Source of the DNA: Actinophytocola sp036378875
GTDB lineage: Bacteria > Actinomycetota > Actinomycetes > Mycobacteriales > Pseudonocardiaceae
Assembly: GCF_036378875.1 (NCBI RefSeq)
Contig: NZ_DASUVO010000064.1
Span: 1 to 64,000 of the forward strand
Direction of reading: 5' to 3'
DNA length: 64,000 nt
Shown: piece by piece, positions 43,012 to 52,025 of the stretch
Layout of the letters: each line of letters starts with the position of its first letter
How positions within the stretch are numbered: position 1 is the stretch's first letter
Program-made: the position numbers and the translations under genes
Notes under the pieces: generated by a model
The model's input: the letters and a program-made list of their open reading frames with translations, nothing else
Told to the model about the DNA's origin: nothing
Databases searched by the model: none

Positions 43012-43892
43012 TCGGCGTCCACTGTGGCCTCCGCGCCCAGTGGGATCGTCAGTTGGTCCGCGCAGTGTCCGAAACCGAACTCCCATACGACCGGGATCCC
43101 CAGCCCCACGAGGAGATCCGCCACCACGTCGCGGATCGCGTCGAGCGTGCCGCAGCCCTGCCACGAGCCCAGAACGATGCCCGTCGCACTGTCGAACCAT
43201 CCGGAACGCAACAGCTGGGTGAGCATACGGTCGACCCGGTACGGCTCCTCGTTCACCTCCTCCAGCAATACGAGTGACCGGTCAGGAGGTGTTGCGGGGT
43301 CCGGCGCGCCGAGCCCGGCAGCGAGTAGCGACAGGTTCCCGCCGACGATCACGCCGGTCGCCACCCCGTCCGCGAGCGCGGTGGCCGCCGGGCCTGTCAG
43401 CGTCTGGACGGCCTCGGGGTCGAACAGTGTCTGGCGGAAGTGCTTCTGTGCCCCGGCGTCGAACGACAGCTCGCTCGCGATCAGTGGCGCGAACAGCGTC
43501 ACCAGGTTCAACCGCGCGCCGACCGCCTCGTGCAGTGCGGTGATGTCGCTCGACCCGGTGAACAGCTTCGGTTCCGCCTCGGCCATCGCGGGCCAGTCGA
43601 GCAGGTCGACGATCCGGGTGGCGCCGACGCCCCCGCGTGCGCACAGCACCGCGTCGACCGTCGGGTCGCACCATGCCTTCTGCAGATCCGCGGCGCGGTG
43701 GACGTCGAGGCCCGCCAGGTACGGCAACGTGGGATGCCGGTCGAGCACATGTTCACCGACCTCGACCACCAGCCCCCAGCTCTCCAGCAGCGCGATGCCC
43801 CGGCGCAGCCCTTCCTCGGCCACGGGCCCGGAGGGTGCGACGAGCGCGACCTTGCTGCCCGGCCGCAACCGCGGCGGCCGCCGCGGGCTCAC
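42972..43892 (-). CDS. LD-carboxypeptidase (S66 family), 306 aa
   Basis: Cytoplasmic Ser peptidase that cuts the L,D-bond of tetrapeptides in murein recycling, or a microcin C-type self-immunity relative. It starts P-G-S-K-V-A-L-V-A-P-S-G-P. The nucleophile Ser is in F-T-G-S-S-D-I-T-A-L-H near residue 110, the Glu in L-V-L-L-E-E-V-N-E-E-P-Y near 210 and the His in F-G-F-G-H near 280. GTG at 43892 overlaps the S9 peptidase stop by 4 bases, so both peptidases are made together. Confidence 0.88.
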   Translation of the reverse strand: MSPRRPPRLRPGSKVALVAPSGPVAEEGLRRGIALLESWGLVVEVGEHVLDRHPTLPYLAGLDVHRAADLQKAWCDPTVDAVLCARGGVGATRIVDLLDWPAMAEAEPKLFTGSSDITALHEAVGARLNLVTLFAPLIASELSFDAGAQKHFRQTLFDPEAVQTLTGPAATALADGVATGVIVGGNLSLLAAGLGAPDPATPPDRSLVLLEEVNEEPYRVDRMLTQLLRSGWFDSATGIVLGSWQGCGTLDAIRDVVADLLVGLGIPVVWEFGFGHCADQLTIPLGAEATVDADQGTLTLREPALS

Positions 43893-45811
43893 TGGTGCAG
43901 CTCCAACGCCGGCACGTCGGGTGCGGCGAACCCGAACACCTGGCCGTAGAACGACAGTTCGGCCTCCAACGCCCTGATCACCGACGACGCCCGCCGGAAC
44001 CCGTGCTGCTCGCCCTCGAAGGTCAGGTACGCGTGCGGCACGCCGGTGCCGTCGAGGCTCGCCACGAACCGGTCGGCCTGCTCCGGCGGGCACACCTTGT
44101 CCTCCAGGCCCTGCAACAGCAGGACCGGGCCGGCGAGCCGGTCCACATGGTGGCTCGGCGAACGCTCCGCGTACCGGTCGGCGTGCTCGGGTAGCTTTCC
44201 GACGAGCCCCTCGATGTACCGCGATTCGAAGTCGTGTGTCTCGCCGCCGTGGTCGGTCCACCCGGTGAGGTCGAGGATCGGGAACATGATGGTCGCGCAG
44301 GCGAATGTGGACACCGACGTCATCGACGCGGCCGCGGTCCAGCCGCCCGCGCTGCCGCCCCGCACCGCGAGCCGTGTCCCGTCCGCGACGGTTTCCTCGG
44401 CGAGCGTGGCCGCGACGGTGGCGCAGTCCTGCACGTCGATCACGCCCCACTGTTCGTTCAGCGACTCCCGGAACGCCCGCCCGTATCCCGACGAGCCGCC
44501 GTAGTTCACCGCGACCACGCCGAAACCGCGGCTCGTGAAGTACACGATGTCGCGCCTGAGCACGTCGGTCGACTTGCCGGTCGGCCCGCCGTGCACGTTC
44601 ACCAGGAACGGCGGGGACGCGTCGTCCGGGCCGGCGAACCCCGGGTTCTTCGGCAGGTACACGAACGCGGGGATCCGCCGCCCGTCAGGGCTGGTGAACA
44701 CCCGGTGCTCCGGGATCGGCAGGTATTCGGCGGGCAGCTGGTCGTCCCGCTCGGCGGACACGGTCGTGGTGGCGCCGGACTCGAGGTCCAGCCGCACGAC
44801 CGCCAGCTCATGCCGTGGTCCACCCGCACCCGATACGACCGTGTTGCCAACCGCGGTCACGTCGGACGACCAGGACGTCAGCTCGGTTTCGACATCGGTC
44901 ACCGTGCCGGTGTGCTCGTCGAGCACCGCGAGCCGGTCCGACCGCAGGATCGCGTGGCGGCCCCCGCCGAGCGGCGCGAACCACCGGCTCCCCAGCACCC
45001 ACAGAGGACCGCCCAGTTCTTCCTCGCACGGCGCCAAATTCGTTGCTGTGCCGTCAAGTCCGACACGGAACAGGTTCCACCAGCCGTCCGGGTCGGTGAG
45101 CACCAGCAGCGAGTCCGGCGACTCCCATTCGACCTGGCACACGCTCTCCCTCGGCCCGCCCGCCAGAACACGGTGCGGTCGACCTGGTTCCGCGACACAG
45201 AGTTCCGAGCCGTCCCACGGCATGTCCGGGTGGTCCCAGCCGATCCACGCGAGCCACTTCCCGTCTGGCGACAGCCGGGGAGCGGCCAGGAAGTGGTGGC
45301 TCGCGCCCAGCGACCTCGCCCCGGAACCGTCGAGCGGGATCTCGACCAGGTCGCGCGTCACGTCGGTCGGCCGGTCCCCGGTGATCGTCTCGCGCACGCA
45401 CAGTACGGACGTATTGCCGAATCCGGGGGAGAGGTCGGCGTACCGGACACCGTGATGCCGCTCGGGTTCCGCGGTGAGCGGCCGGGGTTCGTCCACCCCC
45501 TCGGTGAACGCGTAGACGCGCTGATCGGCCCAGTTCGTGAAGACGACCGTATTGCCCAGCACCGTCCACGGCCGGCCGCCGTACTCCTGCACCCGGTTGC
45601 GCACGTTCCACGGCGCGGGCAACACCTCGACCGGCGTTCCGTCCGGTCCTTCACGCATGAGCGCCGAGCGACCCTCCTCGTTCGGCCGGCCCTCGGCCCA
45701 CCAGACGACGCCGTCGTGCACGTCGACCCACCTTGGCGCGACCCCAGCCGCGGCGACCATCTCCGCGGTCAACGGTGACTTCCAGCTCCCGAACTGTGCG
45801 ATCTTCACCAC
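43889..45811 (-). CDS. S9-family (prolyl oligopeptidase-like) peptidase, 640 aa
   Basis: N-terminal beta-propeller (residues ~1-370) and C-terminal alpha/beta hydrolase domain. The nucleophile Ser is in R-G-G-S-A-G-G-W near residue 475, the Asp region in L-Q-G-L-E-D-K-V and the catalytic His in E-G-E-Q-H-G-F near 610. Oxyanion segment H-G-G-P-T near 415. No signal peptide, so cytoplasmic, consistent with acyl-aminoacyl or dipeptidyl peptidase activity on imported or turned-over peptides. Coupled to the LD-carboxypeptidase. Confidence 0.9.
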   Translation of the reverse strand: MVKIAQFGSWKSPLTAEMVAAAGVAPRWVDVHDGVVWWAEGRPNEEGRSALMREGPDGTPVEVLPAPWNVRNRVQEYGGRPWTVLGNTVVFTNWADQRVYAFTEGVDEPRPLTAEPERHHGVRYADLSPGFGNTSVLCVRETITGDRPTDVTRDLVEIPLDGSGARSLGASHHFLAAPRLSPDGKWLAWIGWDHPDMPWDGSELCVAEPGRPHRVLAGGPRESVCQVEWESPDSLLVLTDPDGWWNLFRVGLDGTATNLAPCEEELGGPLWVLGSRWFAPLGGGRHAILRSDRLAVLDEHTGTVTDVETELTSWSSDVTAVGNTVVSGAGGPRHELAVVRLDLESGATTTVSAERDDQLPAEYLPIPEHRVFTSPDGRRIPAFVYLPKNPGFAGPDDASPPFLVNVHGGPTGKSTDVLRRDIVYFTSRGFGVVAVNYGGSSGYGRAFRESLNEQWGVIDVQDCATVAATLAEETVADGTRLAVRGGSAGGWTAAASMTSVSTFACATIMFPILDLTGWTDHGGETHDFESRYIEGLVGKLPEHADRYAERSPSHHVDRLAGPVLLLQGLEDKVCPPEQADRFVASLDGTGVPHAYLTFEGEQHGFRRASSVIRALEAELSFYGQVFGFAAPDVPALELHQ

Positions 45812-45954
45812 GTCCAGACCCTAACCCGGCGCGCCCCTGGCATCACCGCCGTGGTGGCCCCATCGACCTGCCGATAACGTTCCCCGATGGCAGGTGTGTC
45901 TGTGTGGGAACAGACCTGCTCGAACACGACGTTTGCCGTAGGGTCGGAGGTGCC

Positions 45955-46530
45955 ATGGCTCGAGTAATACATGTCTTCCGCCAGCCCGACCGGTTCGTCG
46001 CCGGCACAGTCGGGCAACCTGGCGACCGCACGTTCTACCTGCAGGCCTCGGAACGTGCCCGTACTGTCAGCGTCGCGCTGGAGAAGCAGCAGATGGCGGT
46101 GCTCGCGGAGCGCATCGGGTCGCTCCTCGAGGAGGTCCACCGCCGGTTCGGCGCTGAGCTGCCCGACGAGACGCCGACCGATCTGGTCGACGCCGATCCT
46201 CTCAGCGTCCCGGTCGAGGAGGAGTTCCGCGTCGGCACGATGGGCCTCGGCTGGGACTCGGAGACCAGTGCCGTCGTGATCGAACTGCTCGCGATCACGG
46301 AGGCCGAGGTCGACGAGTCGATTGTGCTGGACGACACCGAGGAGGGCCCGGACGCGGTCCGGGTGTTCCTGACCCCGGCGGAAGCCAGGGCGTTCGCGGA
46401 GCGCGCAGACCGGGTGATCAACGCCGGCCGCAAGCCGTGCCCGCTGTGCGGTGAGCCGCTCGACCCGGCCGGGCACGTGTGCCCGAGGCAGAACGGCTAC
46501 CGGCGCACCGAGGACGACGAGGCGGAATAG
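45955..46530 (+). CDS. DUF3090 family protein, 191 aa
   Basis: Begins M-A-R-V-I-H-V-F-R-Q-P-D-R-F-V-A-G-T-V, with F-Y-L-Q-A and L-E-K-Q-Q-M-A-V-L-A-E-R typical of this actinobacterial family. The C-terminus has a zinc-ribbon-like C-P-L-C-G-E-P-L-D-P-x-G-H-x-C-P. ATG at 45955 has GGAGG upstream. It is followed 5 bases later by the SCO1664-type gene; these usually travel together. Biochemical role not established. Confidence 0.9.
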   Translation: MARVIHVFRQPDRFVAGTVGQPGDRTFYLQASERARTVSVALEKQQMAVLAERIGSLLEEVHRRFGAELPDETPTDLVDADPLSVPVEEEFRVGTMGLGWDSETSAVVIELLAITEAEVDESIVLDDTEEGPDAVRVFLTPAEARAFAERADRVINAGRKPCPLCGEPLDPAGHVCPRQNGYRRTEDDEAE

Positions 46531-46535
46531 GGACG

Positions 46536-47327
46536 TTGCTGCCGTCTGACCCGAGCGTCCTCGACCTGCTCACGCGAGGACGCATCGAGATCGAGGGGCG
46601 ACTCGTCGACGCCTCCAACGCCACCCTCTTCTGCGAGGTCTCCGGTGCCGACGCCGTCGCGCACTGCGTGTACAAGCCGGTCAGCGGTGAGCGCGCGCTC
46701 TGGGACTTCCCGGACGGCACGCTCGCCGGGCGCGAGGTCGCGTCCTACCTGGTGTCGCAGGCGGCTGGGCTCGCGGTGATCCCGCCGACCGTGTTGCGCT
46801 CCGGCCCGTTCGGACCGGGCATGGTCCAGTTATGGGTGGACACCAAGGAGGGCGACGACCTCGTCGACGTGCTCGCGCCGGACGACGTGCCCCAGGGGTG
46901 GCGACAGGTGCTGCATGCGCACGACCGGTTCGGCGAGCCGGCGGTACTCGCGCATGCCGACCACCCGAGCGTGCGGCTGATGGCCGCGTTGGACGTGGTG
47001 CTGAACAACGCCGACCGCAAGGGCGGGCACGTGCTGCACGGCACCGACGGCAACGTGTACGGCGTCGACCACGGGATCTGCTTACACAGCGAGCACAAGC
47101 TGCGCACCGTCCTGTGGGGCTGGGTCGGCGAGCCACTGCCCGAGGACGTGGTGGACATGCTGAAGACGCTGCGTGCCGGCGTCGACGACCTCACCACGGC
47201 GCTCGCGGACCACGTGACCACGGGAGAGGTACGCGCACTGCGTAACCGCCTCGACGACTTCCTCGCGGCGGGGGAGTTCCCCACACCCGGCTCGGACTGG
47301 CGGGCCATCCCGTGGCCCGCGTTCTAG
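46536..47327 (+). CDS. SCO1664 family protein (kinase-like), 263 aa
   Basis: Family related to PI3/4-kinase-like folds. It shows I-E-G-R-L-V-D-A-S-N-A-T-L-F-C near residue 20, V-Y-K-P-V-S-G-E-R near 50 (ATP-contact Lys), D-V-V-L-N-N-A-D-R-K-G-G-H near 155 (catalytic-loop-like) and Y-G-V-D-H-G-I-C near 175 (metal Asp). TTG at 46536 follows AGGGA closely; an upstream in-frame ATG at 46479 overlaps DUF3090 and gives an atypical N-terminus. Partner of DUF3090; substrate unknown. Confidence 0.87.
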   Translation: MLPSDPSVLDLLTRGRIEIEGRLVDASNATLFCEVSGADAVAHCVYKPVSGERALWDFPDGTLAGREVASYLVSQAAGLAVIPPTVLRSGPFGPGMVQLWVDTKEGDDLVDVLAPDDVPQGWRQVLHAHDRFGEPAVLAHADHPSVRLMAALDVVLNNADRKGGHVLHGTDGNVYGVDHGICLHSEHKLRTVLWGWVGEPLPEDVVDMLKTLRAGVDDLTTALADHVTTGEVRALRNRLDDFLAAGEFPTPGSDWRAIPWPAF

Positions 47328-47434
47328 TGAGCTAGCGCCACTCCGTCGCCCTTCGGTTCGAGGGTCCACTTCGGTGTCCCTTCGACGCATCCGTTTCCGC
47401 CGGCCTTCGGCACCCTCACAAGCGGCTTGGCGCA

Positions 47435-47560
47435 TCCCCTCCCCCGATCTGTAGTGCTAAAAATCATCAATTGACTATATTGATGTCCAATTTTTTCGCC
47501 CCACCGTCGGGGCCCCTACACCGACGCTCGGCTCCAACAAACAGCAAGGAAGGGGAGGGT
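47435..47560 (+). repeat. Dispersed intergenic repeat, copy C (~126 nt)
   Basis: Left end TCCCCTCCCCC (47435-47445), perfect palindrome CATCAAT-N7-ATTGATG (47465-47485), TCCAATTTTTTCG, hairpin-like CCCCACCGTCGGGG, AACAAACAGCAAGG and right end GGGGAGGG (47552-47559). The right end touches the stop codon of the minus-strand HTH_42 gene. Copy C has the best-preserved stem of the three. Confidence 0.78.
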
Positions 47561-48658
47561 CTAGCTCTCGATGTGGACGTCTGTGGTCTCGGCGTCGGCT
47601 GCGATGAACGGCAGGAGGCTGTTGCCTTCCTTGGTGAGGGAGGCGAGGTCCTTCTTGGTGGTTCGCGCCCACGGCGTGATCGTCAGTACGGCTGACTTGC
47701 GTTGCTTGCTGATCCGCCACGAGCCGCGGAGGAAGCCGTCGACGAGGAAGGTGCCGGGGAAGACGCCGTTCTTGACGTTGAAGAGGCGCTTGCGGTGGTC
47801 GTCGGCCATGACGCGGGTGCGGTCGGTGTGGGAGAGCAGGAGGTTGTCGAACTCGGGGAGGAAACGCACTGGTGCGGGGGTATCTTCGTCCGGGCGTGGG
47901 GCGTCGGGGAGGTCGAGGAGTTCGCGGCCGTCTGCGGTGCGGAAGGTTCGCAGGTCGAGTGTCTCGGTCACCTCGCGGAGGCGGGTGAGTCCGGACCAGG
48001 TCTGGATGTCGGCGACGGCGGCGGGGCCGAAGGCGCCGAGGTAGCGCTGGACCATTCGTGCGGGGTCGGGTTCGGTGTCGAGTTCGCGGCCGAGCCAGTG
48101 TTGGGCGGTGCGGTAGGCGGTCTGTCCGCTGCGGCCCCACACCGCACGCGGGGGTACCTGCACGAGTGGCAGGAGTCCGCGTGCGGCGTGGGCGAGTGCG
48201 GCTGGTGGCCGGTCTGGCCATCGTTCGGCGAGTGCGATGCCGAGTTCTTTGGCGGTGTGGGCTCGTTCGGCCAGTACGAGTCGGGCGGTGTCGGCGACCT
48301 TGGGTAGGTCGAGGTCACGCAGGTGTGTGGCGTACTGGAGGTTGGTGCGGAGGTCGCGGTCGAGGAGTGGCTGGATGAGCGGCCGCAGGAAGCAGGCATC
48401 GGCGGCGCTGACCAGGTGGACGGTGCCGCGCATCAGCGCGATACGGACGACTTGCTTGTTGAGGAGGGCGTCGGCGAGTTCGCCCGGCTGGAAGTCGGCC
48501 AGCCGGGTCCAGAGTCCGGTGTAGGGCGGGAAGGGTGCCTGGGCCTGCATGCCGACGAGGTGTTCGATCATGCCGACGGCGGTGTGCTGGGTGCGGGTCA
48601 GCAGGTGTTGGCGGGCGAGTGTTGCTCGGTTGATCGCCCGGAGGCTCAGTGTGTCCAT
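47561..48658 (-). CDS. HTH_42 winged-helix protein, AlkZ/YcaQ-like, second copy, 365 aa
   Basis: Paralogue of the protein at 37106, with Q38-A-Q40 in H-L-V-G-M-Q-A-Q-A-P-F, plus A-L-M-R-G-T-V-H-L-V, F-G-P-A-A-V-A-D-I-Q-T-W, F-L-P-E-F-D-N-L and F-L-V-D-G-F-L-R-G-S-W. The predicted catalytic Gln pair is intact. It lies 17 bases after the epoxide hydrolase gene on the same strand, so the two probably share a transcript; a WYL regulator is divergent from them. This composition would suit handling of a reactive, DNA-damaging compound; that is inference. Confidence 0.82.
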   Translation of the reverse strand: MDTLSLRAINRATLARQHLLTRTQHTAVGMIEHLVGMQAQAPFPPYTGLWTRLADFQPGELADALLNKQVVRIALMRGTVHLVSAADACFLRPLIQPLLDRDLRTNLQYATHLRDLDLPKVADTARLVLAERAHTAKELGIALAERWPDRPPAALAHAARGLLPLVQVPPRAVWGRSGQTAYRTAQHWLGRELDTEPDPARMVQRYLGAFGPAAVADIQTWSGLTRLREVTETLDLRTFRTADGRELLDLPDAPRPDEDTPAPVRFLPEFDNLLLSHTDRTRVMADDHRKRLFNVKNGVFPGTFLVDGFLRGSWRISKQRKSAVLTITPWARTTKKDLASLTKEGNSLLPFIAADAETTDVHIES

Positions 48659-48675
48659 TCCCGTCCTTCCTTCTT

Positions 48676-49818
48676 TCAGCGCAGCCCGCGGAAGAACTCT
48701 CGCACGTCGGTCACGAGGAGGTCAGGTGTCTCGAGTGCGGCGAAGTGGCCGCCGGTGTCGAAGTCGGTCCAGTGGGTGATGTTGTTGGTTTGCTCGGCGT
48801 ACCGGCGGATGGGGATGTCTTCGGCGAAGGCGGCGACGCCGGTGGGCACGTCGGTGCGGTAGGGCCATTCGCCGGAGTGCATGTTCTCGTAGTAGATGCG
48901 CGCGGCTGAGTTGGCGGTGCCGGTGAGCCAGTAGATGGTGATGTTGGTGAGTAGGCGGTCGCGGTCGATGATCTGGTCGGGGAGCGCGTCGACGGGGTGG
49001 GTCCACTCCTTGAACTTCTCGATGATCCAGGCGAGTTGGCCGACGGGGGAGTCGGTGAGTGCGTAGGCGATGGTCTGGGGTCGGGTGGCCTGGAGTTGGA
49101 AGTAGGCGTTGCCGTCGTTCATGTACTGCTGTTGGCGGGCCCAACGGGCGCGTTCGAGGTCGGTGAGGTCGTCGTCGTTGGGTGGGCTGAACGGGATGAA
49201 GCCGACGGTGGCGGCGTTGACGTGCAGGCCGATGGCGTGTTCTGGGTCGACGCGGCCGAGGTCGGGGGTGACGAGTGCGCCGAAGTCGCCGCCCTGGGCG
49301 CCGTAGCGGTGGTAGCCGAGGCGGTGCATGAGTTCTGCCCAGGCCTTGGCGATGCGGCGGGTGTGCCAGCCGGTTTCGTGTGTGGGTCCGGAGAAGCCGA
49401 AGCCGGGGAGGGACGGGATGACGAGGTGGAACGCGTCGGCTGGGTCGCCGCCGTGGGCTTTCGGGTCGGTGAGTGGGCCGATGACGTCGCCGAACTCGAT
49501 GAACGAGCCGGGCCAGCCGTGGGTGAGGACGAGGGGGAGCGCGTCGGGTTCGGGTGATCGGACGTGGAGGAAGTGGATGTTCTGGCCGTCGATCTCGGTG
49601 GTGAACTGCGGCAGGTCGTTGAGTTGCTTCTCGTGGGCGCGCCAGTCGTAGCTGGTGCGCCAGTGTTCGGTCAGGTCCTTGAGGTAGTCGAGTGGGACGC
49701 CGTACTGCCAGTCGACTCCGGGCAGTTCGTCGGGCCAGCGGGTGGCGTCGAGCCTGCGGTGCAGGTCGTCGAGGTCGGCCTGGGGGATGTCGATGTGGAA
49801 GGGCCTGATGTCTGTCAT
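48676..49818 (-). CDS. Epoxide hydrolase, EHN-type alpha/beta hydrolase, 380 aa
   Basis: N-terminal EHN domain (P-F-H-I-D-I-P-Q...R-L-D-A-T-R-W-P-D-E) as in microsomal-type epoxide hydrolases. The hydrolase core follows, with oxyanion H-G-W-P-G-S near residue 100, nucleophile Asp in A-Q-G-G-D-F-G near 175 and catalytic His in D-T-G-G-H-F-A near 355. ATG at 49818 gives the family start; three more codons upstream are open. Opens epoxides by hydrolysis. First gene of a unit with HTH_42, divergent from the WYL regulator. Confidence 0.9.
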   Translation of the reverse strand: MTDIRPFHIDIPQADLDDLHRRLDATRWPDELPGVDWQYGVPLDYLKDLTEHWRTSYDWRAHEKQLNDLPQFTTEIDGQNIHFLHVRSPEPDALPLVLTHGWPGSFIEFGDVIGPLTDPKAHGGDPADAFHLVIPSLPGFGFSGPTHETGWHTRRIAKAWAELMHRLGYHRYGAQGGDFGALVTPDLGRVDPEHAIGLHVNAATVGFIPFSPPNDDDLTDLERARWARQQQYMNDGNAYFQLQATRPQTIAYALTDSPVGQLAWIIEKFKEWTHPVDALPDQIIDRDRLLTNITIYWLTGTANSAARIYYENMHSGEWPYRTDVPTGVAAFAEDIPIRRYAEQTNNITHWTDFDTGGHFAALETPDLLVTDVREFFRGLR

Positions 49819-49881
49819 GAGGAGCACGCTATGTGCTATTGGTGACAGGTTCGGTCACTGATTCGTGGGAGGATTTCGGGT

Positions 49882-50838
49882 GTGTTGGAGACCTCGGCTC
49901 GGTTGCTCAAGTTGCTGTCGTTGTTGCAGGCGCGGCGGGACTGGTCGGGTGCGCAGCTCGCGGAGCGGTTGGGGGTGACGTTGCGGACGGTGCGTCGGGA
50001 TGTGGATCGGTTGCGGGATCTGGGTTATCCGGTGGAGGCGCGGCCGGGGGTGGCTGGTGGGTACCGGTTGGGGGCGGGGACGGCGATGCCGCCGTTGTTG
50101 CTCGATGACGACGAGGCGGTGGCGGTGGCGGTGGGGTTGCGGACGGCCGGCACGGTGACGGGGATCGAGGAGACGTCGGTGCGGGCGTTGGTGAAGTTGG
50201 AGCAGGTGTTGCCGGCGCGTTTGCGGCGGCGGGTGAACGCGGTGGGGTCGGCGACGGTGTCGTTGGTGCAGCGTGGTCCGACGGTGGATCCGGCGTTGCT
50301 CACGCAGTTGGCGACGGCGTGCCGGGATCGGGAGGCGTTGCGGTTCTCGTACGCGCGTGCGGACGGGTCGACGTCACGGCGGGTGGTGGAGCCGGTGCGG
50401 TTGGCGTGTACGGGTCGGCGTTGGTATTTGCTGTGTTGGGATCGTTCGGCGGCGGACTGGCGCACGTTTCGGGTCGACCGTATTGCGTCGTCGCCGTCGG
50501 GTGTTGGGCGGTTTCCGCATCGTGAGCCGCCGGAGGAGGACGTGGCGGCCTACGTGTCGCGGGCGATTTCCACGGCGCCGTACCGGTATCAGGCGAAGGT
50601 GTTGTTGCGGGTTTCGGCGGAGGTCGCGGCGGAGCGGGTGACGCCGGCGTCGGGGGTGATCGAGGCCGTGGATGCCGATACGTGTGTATTGCATGTGGGT
50701 GGGCCGTCGTTGGACGACTTCCCGGTGTACGTGGCGCAGATCGGGTTCGAGTTCGAGGTTCTGGAGCCGCCGGAGCTGGTCGAGCAGGTGCGCCGGTTGG
50801 CGGGGTTGTTCGGGCGGGCGGCGGGGTTCAGCCGGTGA
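49882..50838 (+). CDS. WYL-domain transcriptional regulator, 318 aa
   Basis: Intact paralogue of the broken gene at 36052. HTH_11 at residues 5-60 (R-L-L-K-L-L-S-L-L-Q-A-R-R-D-W-S, V-R-R-D-V-D-R-L-R-D-L-G-Y), a linker, then the WYL core (R-Y-W-containing block R-R-W-Y-L-L-C-W-D-R and D-W-R-T-F-R-V-D-R) and a WCX extension. GTG at 49882 has GGGAGGA 8 bases upstream. WYL regulators commonly respond to nucleic-acid ligands and control DNA-damage or defence genes. It is divergent from the epoxide hydrolase/HTH_42 unit, 63 bases away. Confidence 0.9.
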   Translation: MLETSARLLKLLSLLQARRDWSGAQLAERLGVTLRTVRRDVDRLRDLGYPVEARPGVAGGYRLGAGTAMPPLLLDDDEAVAVAVGLRTAGTVTGIEETSVRALVKLEQVLPARLRRRVNAVGSATVSLVQRGPTVDPALLTQLATACRDREALRFSYARADGSTSRRVVEPVRLACTGRRWYLLCWDRSAADWRTFRVDRIASSPSGVGRFPHREPPEEDVAAYVSRAISTAPYRYQAKVLLRVSAEVAAERVTPASGVIEAVDADTCVLHVGGPSLDDFPVYVAQIGFEFEVLEPPELVEQVRRLAGLFGRAAGFSR

Positions 50839-51433
50839 ACAGCGTGTCGAGGTAGTCGTCGAAGGCTTGTTCGGCGTCCTCGGGTGTGTGGTGTCCGACG
50901 AGGACGTGGGCAGTGAGGCCGTCGACGAACGAGAGGAGCGTGCGGGCTTCGCGGCCGGGTTCGAGGTGGAGCGGGACGACGCCGCGGCGCTGGCCACGGC
51001 GGAGCTGGTCGGCGATGAGGTCCTGCAGCTGTGCGTGGGCCTTGCGGAGTCGGGTGGCGAGTTCCGGGGCGACGGCGGCCCTGGTCAGGAAGGCGACGGT
51101 GATCTGTGCCTCGAGTTCGCGGTCCTCGTCGAGCGGGAGCAGTTCGGTGAGCGCGTCGCGGAGCACGTCGCGGGGGCGGGGTTCCTCGTCGGTGGGCTCG
51201 AGGGCTTCTGGGGCGCGGACGCGGCCGGCGACTTGTTCGGCGACCAGTTCGTAGGCGAAGGCGAGCAGTTCGTCCTTGGTGGGGAAGTAGTGCTGGACCT
51301 GGCCGAGGGACATGCCGGCACCGGCGGCCACATGACGCATGCTGACCGCCTCGAGGCCGCCGCGTGCCATGAGCTGCCACACCGCGGCGGCGATGCTGGC
51401 TCGGCGGGAGAAGTGGTCGACCTTCTTGGGCAT
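50828..51433 (-). CDS. TetR-family transcriptional regulator, 201 aa
   Basis: N-terminal HTH: R-R-A-S-I-A-A-A-V-W-Q-L-M, then V-S-M-R-H-V-A-A-G-A-G-M-S-L-G-Q-V-Q-H-Y-F-P-T-K-D-E with helix 3 contacts near residues 40-50. The C-terminal ligand domain is helical. It overlaps the converging WYL gene by 11 bases. Upstream of it lies a decayed LysE-type transporter remnant; TetR/efflux pairs are common, so the original target may have been lost. Confidence 0.88.
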   Translation of the reverse strand: MPKKVDHFSRRASIAAAVWQLMARGGLEAVSMRHVAAGAGMSLGQVQHYFPTKDELLAFAYELVAEQVAGRVRAPEALEPTDEEPRPRDVLRDALTELLPLDEDRELEAQITVAFLTRAAVAPELATRLRKAHAQLQDLIADQLRRGQRRGVVPLHLEPGREARTLLSFVDGLTAHVLVGHHTPEDAEQAFDDYLDTLFTG

Positions 51434-51709
51434 GGCTGTCCAATACGTTGCTGCTCACGGGGTGAGCCGGTCGCGTGTCCTCGTCGGGTGCGTGCCCACC
51501 GTGGCTGAAGGTACTCGACGCCACCGTCATCGCGGTATCGGTTGTCCACAGGTGTGTTCGCGCAGGTACTGCCCGGTGTGGGTCCGGTTGCGAGCGCTTG
51601 GGCGGCCGCGTCCGGTGGCCGGGGCTGGGAAGGCCGTCGGTTGCCTCACGCGAGCGCCTGGCCGAGTCTCTGGCCCGGGCTATCGCGCGACCTTCCGGCG
51701 GGCGTGAGG
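51434..51709. other. Gap without supported gene; one DnaA-box-like site
   Basis: No coding region can be supported. TTGTCCACA occurs at 51542-51550. A plus-strand frame ending at 51720 has coding-like stretches (L-A-E-S-L-A-R-A-I-A-R-P-S) but no recognisable start or family. Confidence 0.35.
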
Positions 51710-51812
51710 CTATTGGGTGACGGCGATCCGCACGCCGATACCCACCAGCAGGGTGCCCATCACCGCGTCGATGGTCCGGCGGACCTTCGCCGCGGTGAGG
51801 AACCTGCGAAGC
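51710..51812 (-). pseudogene. LysE-type translocator, C-terminal remnant
   Basis: Reads L-R-R-F-L-T-A-A-K-V-R-R-T-I-D-A-V-M-G-T, then a hydrophobic stretch ending V-R-I-A-V-T-Q-stop. This is the usual end of LysE/RhtB-family amino-acid exporters (last helix). The upstream part of the gene is missing and replaced at about 51815 by the GC-rich repeat, so only ~33 codons survive. Confidence 0.6.
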
Positions 51813-51817
51813 TCGGC

Positions 51818-51874
51818 CGGCCTCCGGCCCCCCGGAATCCAGCCTAGCGATGGCCACCGACACTCGCGGCCGCA
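51818..51874 (+). repeat. GC-rich repeat family, copy 2
   Basis: GGCCTCCGGCCCCCCGGAATCC, CAGCCTA, then CACCGACA. It abuts the LysE remnant and begins next to GCCGGCC (51816-51822), the same heptamer that flanks the insertion at 38.6 kb. Confidence 0.5.
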
Positions 51875-51925
51875 CAACGGGCAACCGGCGAACAGTTCAC
51901 CCGCCCGACCCGAGCGAAAGTCCCA

Positions 51926-52010
51926 CTCATGCGCCGGGGGCCCCCCGATTTCCAGCCTACTGCCGGGCACCGACAGTTTTGGATGTCGGCGGCGTTGGCT
52001 GTGGACAACA
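51926..52010 (+). repeat. GC-rich repeat family, copy 3
   Basis: GGGGGCCCCCCGATTTCCAG, CCTACTGCCGGGCACCGACAG, TTTTGG and then TGTGGACAA (52000-52008). Same block order as copy 2, direct orientation, about 110 bases apart. It ends 16 bases before the VOC gene stop. Confidence 0.6.
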
Positions 52011-52025
52011 TGACGATGGATGTCG

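Noticed and set aside
33076..51433. Secondary-metabolite cluster around the epoxide hydrolase, MBL and regulator genes
   Set aside because: No polyketide synthase, NRPS, terpene synthase or RiPP core gene is present, so these are treated as separate small loci.
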